This document shows positions 8,883 to 18,185 of a stretch of DNA of 64,000 nucleotides, piece after piece (position 1 is the first letter of the stretch; each line of letters opens with the position of its first letter). Origin of the DNA: Chloroflexota bacterium (GTDB lineage: Bacteria > Chloroflexota > UBA11872 > VXOZ01); contig JAAXIC010000017.1 of assembly GCA_012270555.1 (NCBI GenBank), forward strand, positions 106,151-170,150. Reading direction: 5' to 3'. A model generated the notes under the pieces. It was given only the letters and a program-made list of their open reading frames with translations, was not told the origin of the DNA and did no database searches. A program made the translations under genes and the position numbers.

Positions 8883-10976
8883 ATGCCTGTGGACTCATCT
8901 TTGCGCGTCGGTGTCGATATCGGCGGTACCTTCACCGACCTCGTCTTCATGGATTCCCAGGGGCTGCGGGCGTGGACTAAGGTGTCTTCAACCGCCGCTG
9001 ACTTTGCCCAGGGCATTGTCCAGGGCCTTGACGCGCTCATTCGCGAAACGGAATCCGAGAGCGCGGACATTTGTGAAGTTATTCACGCGACCACCGTAGC
9101 GACCAACGCCATCCTGGAGGGCAGGGGCGCGCTCACGGGTCTTATCACGACGGCGGGCTTTCGCGACGTGCTGGAGATCCGGCGCTTGCGCATGCCGCGT
9201 CTCTACGACCTGCACTGGGAACCCCCGAAACCGCTGGTGCCGCGTGCGCTGCGGCGCGAGGTTGACGAGCGTGTCGACACGGACGGCGACGTGGTGCGCG
9301 CATTGGATGAGGAGAGTGTTCACGCGGCGATAGCGCACTTGCTGGACGCGAGCGTACGTTCGATTGCGGTTTGCCTCATCAACGCCTATCGCAATCCCGA
9401 TCACGAAGAACGCATTGGCGCGTTGCTTCACGCGGCCGCGCCGGACGTTTTCGTTTCCCTTTCGTCCCACGTGCTGCCTGAAATTCGCGAGTACGAGCGG
9501 ACAAGCACCACGGTGATCAATGCGTACATCGCGCCGGTGATGCGCTCGTATCTCAATCGCCTCCACGACTCTCTCGACGAGCGGCGCATTACCGCCCCCG
9601 TGTACATGATGCAGTCCGCCGGCGGCATGATGGGCGCCGCCAAGGCGGCGGAACAGCCGATTCACGTGATCGAGTCCGGGCCTGCCGCGGGCGTAATGGG
9701 GGCGCTTTCGCTGGCCAACGCCATGAATGCGGCAAATGTGATCACCCTCGATATGGGCGGCACGACGGCGAAAGCCTCGGTGATTGAAGATAGCCGCATT
9801 ACTCGTACCAATGACTACGAGGTGGGCGGCGGCATCAGTCTCAGCGCGCGGCTGCAACGGGGCGCGGGCTACGCGCTGCGGGTGCCGGCCATAGATATCG
9901 CGGAAGTCGGCGCAGGTGGCGGCAGCATCGCGTGGATCGACCCGGCCGGCGGGCTCCGTGTCGGACCCCATAGCGCGGGCGCTGAACCCGGTCCGGTGTG
10001 CTACGCGCTGGGTGGTGAAGAGCCGACGCTCACCGATGCCAACGTCGCGCTTGGGTACTTGAATCAGACACACTTCCTCGGCGGAGAATTGCCCATAGAT
10101 GCCGACCATGCACGCGCGAACTTGAGTAAAAAACTGGCTACTCCCCTTGACCTCAGTATTGAAGATACGGCTCTCGGCATTCATCGCATTGCGGTGTCGC
10201 ACATGAGCCGCGCCGTACGGGCGGTCACGGTGGAACGCGGGCGCTCGCCCGCGGATTTTGTGCTGTTTGCGTTTGGCGGCAGCGGGCCGCTGCATGCCGC
10301 CGAAATGGCGCAGGAGCTTGGCGTGGGGCAGGTCGTCGTACCGCCGTTTCCGGGGCTTTTCAGTTCACTGGGTCTGCTCTGCGTGGACGTGGCGCAGCAC
10401 GCGGTGCAAACGGTATTGCTGCCGCTTGACACGGTGAGTGAAGAAGAGATCAATCAACATTACCAAGCGCTGGAGTCGCGTTTGTCTGCCGAGTTGGGAG
10501 CGAGCGGCGCGGCGCGGCAGGACGGCGATTGGCAGCGATTTGCTGATCTGCGCTACGCCGGTCAGTCTTTCGAGCTTACCGTACCTTTCGAGGAATCTAA
10601 GCCGGCAGTGATGCGGCAGGCTTTTGAGAGGGAGCACGAGCGCACGTACGGACACAAGGCCCCTGACGACCCCGTGGAACTCGTAAACCTGCGTGTGGAG
10701 GTGACGCTGCCGCGTGAAGGCGCGCACCGCTGGGGCAGCACTGCTACCAGAAAGGGAATGCTTGACGGTCCGAAAGAGCGGACAGCGTATTTCGGCGCCG
10801 CAAGCGGCCAGCGCACAGTGCCGCTGCTCGCGCGCCATGAACTAGAGACGATTGATCGACCCGGTCCGCTGATCATAGAGGAGTACGACACGACGATTCT
10901 GGTACCGCCCAATTGCACTGCGAAACGCGACGCGTGGGACAATGTGGTGATCACCGTGGGAGAGGAGCGGACGTGA
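8883..10976 (+). CDS. hyuA: hydantoinase/oxoprolinase A subunit (N-methylhydantoinase A)
   Basis: ATP-dependent ring-opening amidohydrolase subunit of the N-methylhydantoinase, 5-oxoprolinase and acetone carboxylase family, 697 residues, the usual length. The N-terminal actin-like ATPase motif GVDIGGTFTDLV is at residues 10-21, followed by HATTVATNAILEG. A second nucleotide-binding region is seen around LDMGGTTAKAS and the glycine-rich GAGGGSIAWID. The C-terminal domain is the beta-rich HyuA C region. It is preceded by the racemase-like gene with a three-base gap and overlaps the B subunit by four bases (GTGA), showing translational coupling. The A and B subunits should form a cytoplasmic complex hydrolysing a cyclic amide. 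The actual substrate (hydantoin, 5-oxoproline or other) is not given by the sequence. Confidence 0.9.
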   Translation: MPVDSSLRVGVDIGGTFTDLVFMDSQGLRAWTKVSSTAADFAQGIVQGLDALIRETESESADICEVIHATTVATNAILEGRGALTGLITTAGFRDVLEIRRLRMPRLYDLHWEPPKPLVPRALRREVDERVDTDGDVVRALDEESVHAAIAHLLDASVRSIAVCLINAYRNPDHEERIGALLHAAAPDVFVSLSSHVLPEIREYERTSTTVINAYIAPVMRSYLNRLHDSLDERRITAPVYMMQSAGGMMGAAKAAEQPIHVIESGPAAGVMGALSLANAMNAANVITLDMGGTTAKASVIEDSRITRTNDYEVGGGISLSARLQRGAGYALRVPAIDIAEVGAGGGSIAWIDPAGGLRVGPHSAGAEPGPVCYALGGEEPTLTDANVALGYLNQTHFLGGELPIDADHARANLSKKLATPLDLSIEDTALGIHRIAVSHMSRAVRAVTVERGRSPADFVLFAFGGSGPLHAAEMAQELGVGQVVVPPFPGLFSSLGLLCVDVAQHAVQTVLLPLDTVSEEEINQHYQALESRLSAELGASGAARQDGDWQRFADLRYAGQSFELTVPFEESKPAVMRQAFEREHERTYGHKAPDDPVELVNLRVEVTLPREGAHRWGSTATRKGMLDGPKERTAYFGAASGQRTVPLLARHELETIDRPGPLIIEEYDTTILVPPNCTAKRDAWDNVVITVGEERT

Positions 10977-12691
10977 GCCGAGAGTTCGATCCGGTAGAAA
11001 CGGAAATTCTCAAGAACGCGCTGGAATCGCTGGTGGATGAGATGGCGATGACGGTGCTTCGGACGGCGTATTCGAACAACCTCAAGAACAGCATGGACTT
11101 TTCCACGGCGCTCTGCCAGCCCAGCGGCGAGCTCATTGCCCAGGGATTGACTCTCCCGCTGCATCTCGGTTCAGTGCCTCATGCTATGGAAAGCATTTTC
11201 GCGACGTTCGGCGGCGACGTGCAGCCGGGCGACATCTACATGCTCAACGATCCGTACGCCGGTGGTACGCACTTGCCGGACATCTATATCTTCAAGCCCG
11301 TATTCTTGGAGGGCGAACTTGCGTGTTTCTTGGTATCAATTGCCCATCACGCCGACGTGGGCGGCATGGTGGCAGGCGGCAACGGCTGTGACGCTACCGA
11401 AATCTTCCAGGAGGGCATCCGCATTCCGCCGCTCAAGCTCTACGCCGCCGGCGAACCGAACGAAGCCGTCTTTGAGCTCATGCGCGCGAATGTGCGCGTG
11501 CCGCGCCTCGTGCTGGGCGATATTCGCGCGCAACTTTCCGCCTGCCACGTGGGCGAGCGACGTGTGGCGACTCTCTTTGCGCGCTACGGACACGAGGATC
11601 TGCAGGCGCGGTTTTCCGCGCTACTCGACTACACGGAACGGCTGGCGCGGCAGGCTATTGCCGATCTGCCCGATGGTGAATACGCGTTCACCGACTACAT
11701 TGACGACGACGGTTTTGATCCGGGACCAATACCCATTGCCGTCACCGTGAAGGTGCACGGGGATTCGATGACGGTGGATTTTGCCGGCACGTCGCCCCAG
11801 GTGCGCGGCGGCATCAATTCACCAATACCGTTCACGCGCTCGGCGGTATACGCCTGCGTGCGCAGTCTCATGGGAGAAGAAATCCCGAACAACGAAGGGT
11901 ACTTCCGCCCGATCGAGGTGATTGCGCCCGAAAGCTCGGTTATCAATCCCAGCATGCCCGCGCCGGTGGCGGCGCGCGGCCTCACGGGTTACCGGACGGC
12001 AAATGCCGTGATGGGCGCTCTCGCCAAGCTGGCGCCGGAACGCATACCGGCGTGCGAGGTAGGCGGCGATACCGGCGTGAGCATTGGCGGCTACGACGAT
12101 GACGGCAACCCGTTTGTCTACCTCGAATTCCTCTTTGGCTCGTGGGGAGGCAAGCCTTGGAGCGACGGTACCGACGCCATGGCGAGCATTGTCGTGAACT
12201 TCTCGAACAATCCGGTGGAGGTTGTGGAAGCCGAGTTGCCCTTGCGCATCGAGCGCTACGGCTATGTGCCGGATTCCGAAGGCGCGGGTAAGTATCGCGG
12301 TGGCCTGGCGTTGGTGCGCGACTACCGCCTGCGCGAGCAGCGCGCCACCTTACAGTTGCGTTCTGATCGACATAAGAGGCATGCATACGGTCTGGCGGGC
12401 GGCCACGACGGCGCGCCATCGCAAAACATCCTCAATCCAGATACGGAAGCGCGCGTGCTTACGAGTAAGGCCACTGAGACGATATTTGAGGACGACCTGT
12501 TCCGGCACATGGTGTCAGGGGCCGGTGGCTGGGGCAATCCCCTGGAACGCGATCCGCAGCTTGTGCTGGATGACGTGCGCAATGAAAAGGTATCGCGTGA
12601 GCGGGCCCGGGAGGTCTACGGGGTCGTGGTAACTGCTGCGGGCGAGTTGGACCCTGAAGCTACGGAACGTTGCCGAGCCGGAAGCGGCTGA
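10973..12691 (+). CDS. hyuB: hydantoinase/oxoprolinase B subunit
   Basis: Partner of the A subunit, 572 residues, the typical HyuB length. It contains the conserved block DIYMLNDPYAGGTHLPD near residue 85 and, further on, IAHHADVGGMVAGG and the C-terminal GGYGDPLERDP-like ending GGWGNPLERDP. The GTG at 10973 is chosen because it forms the GTGA overlap with hyuA and is preceded by GAGAGGAG; an upstream in-frame ATG at 10913 lies deep in hyuA. The operon is racemase-like gene, hyuA, hyuB. The protein is cytoplasmic. No further gene follows on this strand; 320 non-coding bases separate it from the convergent DegT gene. Confidence 0.9.
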   Translation: MSREFDPVETEILKNALESLVDEMAMTVLRTAYSNNLKNSMDFSTALCQPSGELIAQGLTLPLHLGSVPHAMESIFATFGGDVQPGDIYMLNDPYAGGTHLPDIYIFKPVFLEGELACFLVSIAHHADVGGMVAGGNGCDATEIFQEGIRIPPLKLYAAGEPNEAVFELMRANVRVPRLVLGDIRAQLSACHVGERRVATLFARYGHEDLQARFSALLDYTERLARQAIADLPDGEYAFTDYIDDDGFDPGPIPIAVTVKVHGDSMTVDFAGTSPQVRGGINSPIPFTRSAVYACVRSLMGEEIPNNEGYFRPIEVIAPESSVINPSMPAPVAARGLTGYRTANAVMGALAKLAPERIPACEVGGDTGVSIGGYDDDGNPFVYLEFLFGSWGGKPWSDGTDAMASIVVNFSNNPVEVVEAELPLRIERYGYVPDSEGAGKYRGGLALVRDYRLREQRATLQLRSDRHKRHAYGLAGGHDGAPSQNILNPDTEARVLTSKATETIFEDDLFRHMVSGAGGWGNPLERDPQLVLDDVRNEKVSRERAREVYGVVVTAAGELDPEATERCRAGSG

Positions 12692-13011
12692 TTGTGAGAT
12701 CGTTTCGGGCGGTCAGGTTAGGAAAGTAACGTCGCGGCCTTTGCCAGCAGTCGGACGTCTTGGTCCCGCTATTTCAGCCTCGTTGGCGCGATTCCCTGAT
12801 GATGCGGTGACGCTGGCGCAGGTTACAAACCTGCGCTACCGGATACTGGCAACGACACCTGTGCCTTCGTCCGTTGCTTGCAGACTAAGCGATTCCTTGA
12901 CCCGGTTAGCATAGCCGGATCCAAGTGCCTAGATGGCACAATCCACGCTCTTGCTCCTACGCACCTCTAGTAATTTGCTGCGACTGCCTCTAGTCCGCGC
13001 AATTCATAGGT
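12692..13011. other. intergenic region between convergent genes
   Basis: 320 bases between convergent hyuB and a DegT-type gene. The only recognisable element is the GCGCAGGTT/AACCTGCGC palindrome at 12816-12842; the rest shows no gene or clear terminator. Confidence 0.6.
12816..12842. repeat. GCGCAGGTT...AACCTGCGC palindromic repeat, copy 2
   Basis: Differs from the copy at 2698-2724 by one base in the loop and shares the trailing CTACCGGA. Lying between two convergent genes it might also serve as a bidirectional terminator. Confidence 0.7.
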
Positions 13012-14304
13012 TCACGCCGGTGCCAGCTCTGCGAGCCGGTCTGCATTAGCGATTACTTTGCGGAAGGCGGCGCCGACTTGCTCCACCCACTCCGGGTTGG
13101 GATCAATCGGGGTCTGAATCCAGAACGCCGTACCGTGAATGCGTTCGCTCACGGGCAGAGAGCCGCGCTGCCTGCGCACGCGCGAGTCTGACGGCAGGTC
13201 CTTCCAGGGACCGCCGACATTGTCGAGCGCATAGTCGTTGAAGAGCGGCTCCAGGTGCATTACGCCATAGCCAAAGGGTGTTATCTCCGTCTTCGTCTGT
13301 ACGCCTTCAGCGACCAACGCTTTGAGAAGAGTATCTACAGGCACGCCGATTGCCTCAGTGTCGAACATCCCGGCGTAGTGTATCAAGCCGCCGCGTATTG
13401 CCTTGGAATAGACCTGCTGCGGATACACGCCCGGAATAGCGCTCAGCAGAGCGTCGAGCCGGTCGAACCACGCCCGGCGCTTCTCGTTCATTTCCGGCAA
13501 CCGCCGGAACTGGGCGCGCACCATGCCGATGGCGAGCGGATTGGCGCGGTATTTGACCCCCAGTCCCATGTTGCGCAAGTCGGCGAACTCGGCAGTCGAC
13601 CAGAGCTTGCCACAGCGCCCGTACTGGCCGAGCGCCAGCATGCGGTCGTAGAGCGCGTCATCGTCCGTCACGGCGACACCGGCCTCGATACCCGTCATGG
13701 CCTTGCCCTTCTGCAGGCTGAAACAGCCGATGTGACCGAACGAGCCGACCGGTTTGCCATCCCAGGTTGCGCCATGGGCGTGTGAAGCGTCCTCGATGAG
13801 GACGATGTCGGTGCCGTCCACGATCTCCCGAAACGCGTCGAGGTCCGCCGGGTTGCCATAAACGTGCGTGATGACAATGGCGCACGTGCGGTCGGTGATC
13901 TTGCGCCGGACATCCGCCGGGTCCGCGCAGAAAGTCTCCGGGTCTGCATCGCAGAACACCGGCGTCGCGCCGCAATGGAGTATGGGACTGATGGACGCGT
14001 GCCACGTCACGGAGGGCACGATCACCTCTTTGCCCGCATGGGCGCCCGCGGCAAAGATGGCGGAATGGATGGTGGCCGTGCCGTTGCACATGGCGAGCGC
14101 ATGCTTGGTGCCGATGAACTCGCGCCACTCTTGCTCGAACAGGTCTAACTCCGCATACGCATCCCCAAAGTTATCCATCACCCGCAGCACGTACTCCTTT
14201 TCCAGGTCGGTCACACGCTCCCAACGGTCGTTGATGGGAGCCGTCACTGTTTGTGGCCCGCCGTCTAGCGCTAATGCCGACGGGACGCTCAATGTCTTTG
14301 CCAT
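13012..14304 (-). CDS. DegT/DnrJ/EryC1/StrS-family PLP aminotransferase
   Basis: Sugar or cyclitol aminotransferase-type enzyme of fold-type I. It has the N-terminal WPxxxx-like ERVTDLEKEYV region, the CNGTATIHSAIFA cofactor phosphate loop, Asp in VLIEDASHAHGA, and the Schiff-base Lys in FSLQKGKAMTGIEAGVAV. The ATG at 14304 is selected because GGGAGG lies about eight bases upstream; a longer reading to 14376 begins with an unrelated Cys-rich stretch. The length of 430 residues is at the upper end of the family. No sugar-nucleotide genes flank it, so the substrate is unknown; a role in making an amino sugar or in a small secondary metabolite is possible. Confidence 0.85.
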   Translation of the reverse strand: MAKTLSVPSALALDGGPQTVTAPINDRWERVTDLEKEYVLRVMDNFGDAYAELDLFEQEWREFIGTKHALAMCNGTATIHSAIFAAGAHAGKEVIVPSVTWHASISPILHCGATPVFCDADPETFCADPADVRRKITDRTCAIVITHVYGNPADLDAFREIVDGTDIVLIEDASHAHGATWDGKPVGSFGHIGCFSLQKGKAMTGIEAGVAVTDDDALYDRMLALGQYGRCGKLWSTAEFADLRNMGLGVKYRANPLAIGMVRAQFRRLPEMNEKRRAWFDRLDALLSAIPGVYPQQVYSKAIRGGLIHYAGMFDTEAIGVPVDTLLKALVAEGVQTKTEITPFGYGVMHLEPLFNDYALDNVGGPWKDLPSDSRVRRQRGSLPVSERIHGTAFWIQTPIDPNPEWVEQVGAAFRKVIANADRLAELAPA

Positions 14305-14469
14305 GCCTAGCCTCCCTATATTGGCTTGGTTGCTTTGGCAACAACTATTGCCCATGTTCGCCCGCATGTCAAGCACACAGATGGCTGGCCTTTCGGCGTG
14401 CTATCGCGTGCGGAACGGCGCACGTCAGATTGGACCGAAGGAGAGGCCATTCGGTAGAAGAATAACGAA

Positions 14470-14498
14470 GGAGGTGCGTGCCAAAGTCGCGCACCTCC
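14470..14498 (-). terminator. terminator of the PspC-domain gene
   Basis: A nine-base-pair stem GGAGGTGCG/CGCACCTCC with an 11-base loop lies just past the stop of the minus-strand PspC gene and is followed on that strand by TTCGTTATTCTTC, a moderately U-rich tail. Confidence 0.6.
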
Positions 14499-14525
14499 CA
14501 TGCTTGCTAGTTGGTTGGCAAGCCG

Positions 14526-15686
14526 CTAGTGGCTGTTATTCGCTGCCCTCTTGCGGCTCCATTGCCAGAGCAGCAGTACGCCAAAGCCAATTATTGCGAG
14601 CGGCCAGGTGAGATCGGACACAAACGAGGGCAGGAGTTGGTTTATCAGAATGAGCGCCCCAAAGCCGACCAGCCCGCCACCGATCCAGGTGCGCCACGCC
14701 GGTCGCGGTATCACGCGATTTCTGTGGACCAGCATCGCCCCGCCAATTGCCATCATGAAGACTACAGGGATGATGCCGTCTGAAAACCAAAAGAGGCTCA
14801 GGCTGTCCAACAGCGTTAGGACACTGACAAGGACCAAGCCACCGCCGACCCAGAGGCGCCATGCCGGTCGCGGCGTGTCGTTATTGCGATAGAAGAGTAA
14901 GAGTGCGCCAATGACGAGGATTACCATCGACTCGGGGGAGAACCACAGCCATTCCGCGTTATCGGCAAGCGCAATGAGGCCGAGAGTGATCAGTCCCGCT
15001 CCAAGGAGGGGCAGCCAGCGGTGCTTTGCTTTAGACGTGGGCGCTGCGGCTGCTTGGCGCTGCTCGCTCTGTAGGTCCTCCTCGCTGATGCCGAGGATTT
15101 CGTTCTCCAACTCTTGCTCTTGGGCGCGCTTGGCAGCGGCGGGATCGGCAGCGCGCGGCTCTCTATTGAACGTCTCGCGCACGCGGTCGCCGATCCGCTC
15201 CACCATCGGGTCTACGCGCTCTGCCACGTCTTTGAAAGTGTCGTCGGCAGCCGAGGTTATCCGACCGCTTTCCGGCATGACCAGCCAGAAAACAGGATAG
15301 GCGATCAGGGTTACGCCGCCGCTGATGAAGGTGGCGACGACCCAGAGCACACGCATCAAAGTCGTATCCATGCCAAGGAATTCGGCCAGGCCGCCGCAAA
15401 CGCCGGCCAGCATGCGCTCGTCGCGGCTGCGCGTCAGGCGATTTTCGCGCGTGAACTCTTCTTCTGTATGAGCATAGGCCGGTGCTTCCGGCATGACGAA
15501 CCAGAAGACAATATATGCAAAGAGCGCCATGCCACTGGTGAGAAAGATGGCAAGTATCCAGAGCAGACGCACGATGGTGGGGTCCCAATCAATGTATGCT
15601 GCCAGGCCTCCACAGACACCGGCGCACGTGCGGTCGGCCCGGCTCCGCATGAGGCGCCGCACGGCGGGTTCTACCGTCTCTGCCAT
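14526..15686 (-). CDS. membrane protein with two PspC domains and a multi-helix LiaF-like tail
   Basis: Probable envelope-stress membrane protein of 386 residues. Residues ~8-70 and ~84-145 are two successive PspC domains, each starting with an R-S-R-x-x-R cluster followed by AGVCGGLA and ending in a hydrophobic helix with FWFVMPE or FWLVMPE. A charged linker of about 90 residues follows, then at least six short hydrophobic segments arranged in three similar WRxWxGGGLV units, resembling LiaF/DUF5668 membrane regions. PspC proteins anchor or regulate the phage-shock response; two copies in one chain is less common. The start ATG follows GAGGAGGAGTGAGCA. A strong promoter lies 45 bases upstream and a terminator downstream, so it is a single-gene unit. 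Confidence 0.85.
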   Translation of the reverse strand: MAETVEPAVRRLMRSRADRTCAGVCGGLAAYIDWDPTIVRLLWILAIFLTSGMALFAYIVFWFVMPEAPAYAHTEEEFTRENRLTRSRDERMLAGVCGGLAEFLGMDTTLMRVLWVVATFISGGVTLIAYPVFWLVMPESGRITSAADDTFKDVAERVDPMVERIGDRVRETFNREPRAADPAAAKRAQEQELENEILGISEEDLQSEQRQAAAAPTSKAKHRWLPLLGAGLITLGLIALADNAEWLWFSPESMVILVIGALLLFYRNNDTPRPAWRLWVGGGLVLVSVLTLLDSLSLFWFSDGIIPVVFMMAIGGAMLVHRNRVIPRPAWRTWIGGGLVGFGALILINQLLPSFVSDLTWPLAIIGFGVLLLWQWSRKRAANNSH

Positions 15687-15731
15687 TGCTCACTCCTCCT
15701 CGGTTCGTCAAGTCTAAACATGCTCTTTAGG

Positions 15732-15761
15732 ATTATAAAACTTATATTAGCAATTAGTCAA
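15732..15761 (-). promoter_or_regulatory. strong sigma70-type promoter of the PspC gene
   Basis: Read on the minus strand: TTGACT (15761-15756), an 18-base AT-rich spacer, then a perfect TATAAT (15737-15732). The expected transcription start is about 40 bases before the start codon at 15686. The surrounding 60 bases are far more AT-rich than the rest of the window. Confidence 0.75.
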
Positions 15762-15952
15762 GTATATTTGCACAAAAGTTGGCAAAAGTCCGAGGTATTG
15801 TGCCACAATCACATTCTCTCGCTGAAGATGACGATCGCTGCCGAGGTGAGGAAGAGATAATCTGCTGCTGACAGCACAATTCTTGTGGCTCCGCGTGTAC
15901 GCCCTTGCTGAGCAGATGATACACGCCTTTCAGCCGCTTTGCGGACAAGGTC

Positions 15953-16888
15953 TCAGCGTTTCGCGGCAGCGCTACCGGCAAGGGCAGGGGGCTTGGTCTC
16001 ATCAGGAAGCAAGCGAGCCTCGGCAAGGATCGAGCGCACGGTTTCGTGCTGATCAGGGGGTAGCGGCGCAAGTGGGTGGCGGGGTTCGCCGCCGTGGTAG
16101 CCGCAAAGGGTCATTGCGGCCTTGAGTCCGGCGACACCGAACCGGGTCGTAACAGCGGCATTCGGCGCCATGAGCCGGTACTGCAGTTCCCGCGCACTAT
16201 CCATCTCGCCCCGCTCGAAGTGCTCGAAGAGCTGCACGCACTCGCGCGGCGCGAGGTTCGCTAGTGCAGCTACGCCGCCGCTCGCGCCCACGCAGAGGGA
16301 CGTAAAGAGAAAGCTCGCCGAACCTGCCATGACCGCGAAGTCCTCGTCTTGCGTCTGCCGGATGATCTCGGTGATCTGCACGATGTTGCCGGAGCTATCC
16401 TTCAGGCCGATGATGCACGGGTGTTGCGCCAGGGGCACGGCTACGTCCGGGCCCAGGTTGATGCCAGTATTGGCGGGCATGTTGTAAATGAGGATCGGCA
16501 GGTCGGCTTCATCTGCCAGTGCCACGTAGTAATCGCGCAGAACCGCAGGCGTTAGGGCGGACTTATAGTAGGAAGGCGGCAGCACTAAGGCGGCGTGGGC
16601 GCCGCGCTCCGCGGCTTGCGAAATGAAGGCAAGGGCTTGCTTTGTCGATTCATAGGAAACGCCCACAAAAACCTGAGCGTCTGTAGGCGCGTTGGCAACG
16701 ACCGTGTCCACTACTAGCAGCTTCTCTGCTTCCGTGAGAGCCGGCAACTCGCCATTGGAGCCAAGGGCAACAAAGCCCGTGAGACCGGTGGGCGCGAGAT
16801 TCCTTACGTTTTCCGCAAGGAGGTCCAGTGCAAGCTCTTGATTCACAAAGGGTGTCGCTAGCGGTGGATAGATGCCGGTCAGTTGCAT
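15953..16888 (-). CDS. dihydrodipicolinate synthase/N-acetylneuraminate lyase-family aldolase
   Basis: Class I aldolase TIM barrel of the DapA family, 311 residues. The Schiff-base Lys lies in IIGLKDSSGN, the conserved Tyr in ILIYNMPANTG, and the phosphate/pyruvate-binding motif GSNGE is near residue 45 (in place of GTTGE). The start ATG at 16888 follows AGGAGTAATTCCC; an extension to 16975 has no ribosome binding site and is not family-like. It is transcribed divergently from the Gfo/Idh/MocA and sugar-isomerase genes. That context suggests a catabolic aldolase for 2-keto-3-deoxy sugar acids or 4-hydroxy-2-oxoglutarate instead of lysine biosynthesis, but the sequence does not prove it. Confidence 0.85.
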   Translation of the reverse strand: MQLTGIYPPLATPFVNQELALDLLAENVRNLAPTGLTGFVALGSNGELPALTEAEKLLVVDTVVANAPTDAQVFVGVSYESTKQALAFISQAAERGAHAALVLPPSYYKSALTPAVLRDYYVALADEADLPILIYNMPANTGINLGPDVAVPLAQHPCIIGLKDSSGNIVQITEIIRQTQDEDFAVMAGSASFLFTSLCVGASGGVAALANLAPRECVQLFEHFERGEMDSARELQYRLMAPNAAVTTRFGVAGLKAAMTLCGYHGGEPRHPLAPLPPDQHETVRSILAEARLLPDETKPPALAGSAAAKR

Positions 16889-17147
16889 GGGAATTACTCC
16901 TGTCGCAGTGGTCCGTTCACCGCCAAGTATAGTCCCAGGCGAACGCGTAGACAAAGTCGCGCTCCTGCCTGGCACGGTGCGGCCTGCTGCCGTATTGGGC
17001 TGTGGACGGTGTTTTCACTTGGAAAGTGCGGGAGTTTTGTGTTTCACCTTGGGGCACGTACAATAGGCGGAGAAGCCGCGGGCCTTGGCGGCCCCGGCGG
17101 AACCAAGGCAAGAAGACCTGGATTACCAAAGAAGGGAGCGAGACGCT

Positions 17148-18185
17148 GTGGGAGTGAGAATTGGCATCATAGGCGTTGGCGGGCGGTCCGTGCGCGAGAT
17201 GCACGACCTGGTTCAGATTCCCGAAGCAGAAATTGTAGGCTTATGCGATATCGATGAGCCGCGGTGCGCGGCGGCCGTGGACACGATCAATGGCTCTTTA
17301 CCGGAGGGGGCCAATCCGATTCAGCCAGGACTCTTTTCCGATCACCGGGCGATGCTCGACGCCGCGGAGTTGGACGCGGTATATATTTCATTGCCCACGT
17401 TTGCGCACGGCCAGATCGATCATGACGTGATTGCGGCCGGCAAGGCGGTGTTGATCGAAAAGCCCATTGCTCTCGAGCTTTCTGTAGCTAAGGAGATTGC
17501 GGCCCACATTGCAGAAAAAGGGATTGTGAACTCGGTCGGTTACCAGATGCGGTATGCGCCGTCCGTCGGTCAAACGCGCGCTTTGCTGGAGGGCGTGACG
17601 ATCGGTATGGTCATTGCCGTGCGCTGGGGACAGTTGCCGGGAACGCCGTGGTGGCGAGTGCAGGAGCAGTCCGGCGGCATGCTCATCGAACAGCACACTC
17701 ACGGCATCGACCTGGTGCGGTATTTCGTGGGCGAGCCGGATACCTTCTACGCCGCCGGCGATACTGTGTTGCTCACGGACGTGCCGAACTTGAACATCTT
17801 TGACGTGAATGCGGTGACCGTGCGGTTCAAGAACCGGGCGGTAGGCATGATTGGCAACTCGCCCGCGGCACATGCCGGCACACCGCCGAACATCACCAAC
17901 GTAGTCCACATTCTCGCGAAAGACCTGACCGTGACTGCGGGGTTCGACAGCACGACGGTATGGCGTACGGGCCAGGAGCCGGAGACAATCGCGTCCGATC
18001 AGGATTCCAACCTCCTGCTCAACCAGGCATTTGTGAACGCGGTTGCCAATAACACGCAGGATGGCATCCTGTCGCCCTACTCCGACTCACTGCGGTCGTT
18101 CGCCTTCACCTATGCCGCGCAGAAGTCGGCGGAACTGCGGCGCGAAGTGCGGATCACCGACGACCTGGAGGTGGTGCCGCAATGA
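17148..18185 (+). CDS. Gfo/Idh/MocA-family NAD(P)-dependent oxidoreductase
   Basis: Dehydrogenase acting on a sugar, inositol or related polyol. The N-terminal Rossmann fold begins RIGIIGVGGRS and is followed by GLCDID and the conserved EKPIAL at the catalytic Lys position. The C-terminal alpha/beta domain has GGMLIEQHTHGIDLVRYF, the usual HxxD-type catalytic motif. The start GTG at 17148 is preferred for its GGGAG ribosome binding site; an upstream ATG at 17085 would add 21 residues unlike the family. It overlaps the following isomerase gene by four bases (ATGA), showing translational coupling, and lies divergent from a DapA-type aldolase. The three may form a small sugar-acid catabolic module. 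Confidence 0.85.
   Translation: MGVRIGIIGVGGRSVREMHDLVQIPEAEIVGLCDIDEPRCAAAVDTINGSLPEGANPIQPGLFSDHRAMLDAAELDAVYISLPTFAHGQIDHDVIAAGKAVLIEKPIALELSVAKEIAAHIAEKGIVNSVGYQMRYAPSVGQTRALLEGVTIGMVIAVRWGQLPGTPWWRVQEQSGGMLIEQHTHGIDLVRYFVGEPDTFYAAGDTVLLTDVPNLNIFDVNAVTVRFKNRAVGMIGNSPAAHAGTPPNITNVVHILAKDLTVTAGFDSTTVWRTGQEPETIASDQDSNLLLNQAFVNAVANNTQDGILSPYSDSLRSFAFTYAAQKSAELRREVRITDDLEVVPQ

Noticed and set aside
8988..10295. Long minus-strand open frame (435 codons) across hyuA
   Set aside because: It is the antisense shadow of a well-supported gene, His/Arg-rich, with no recognisable domain.
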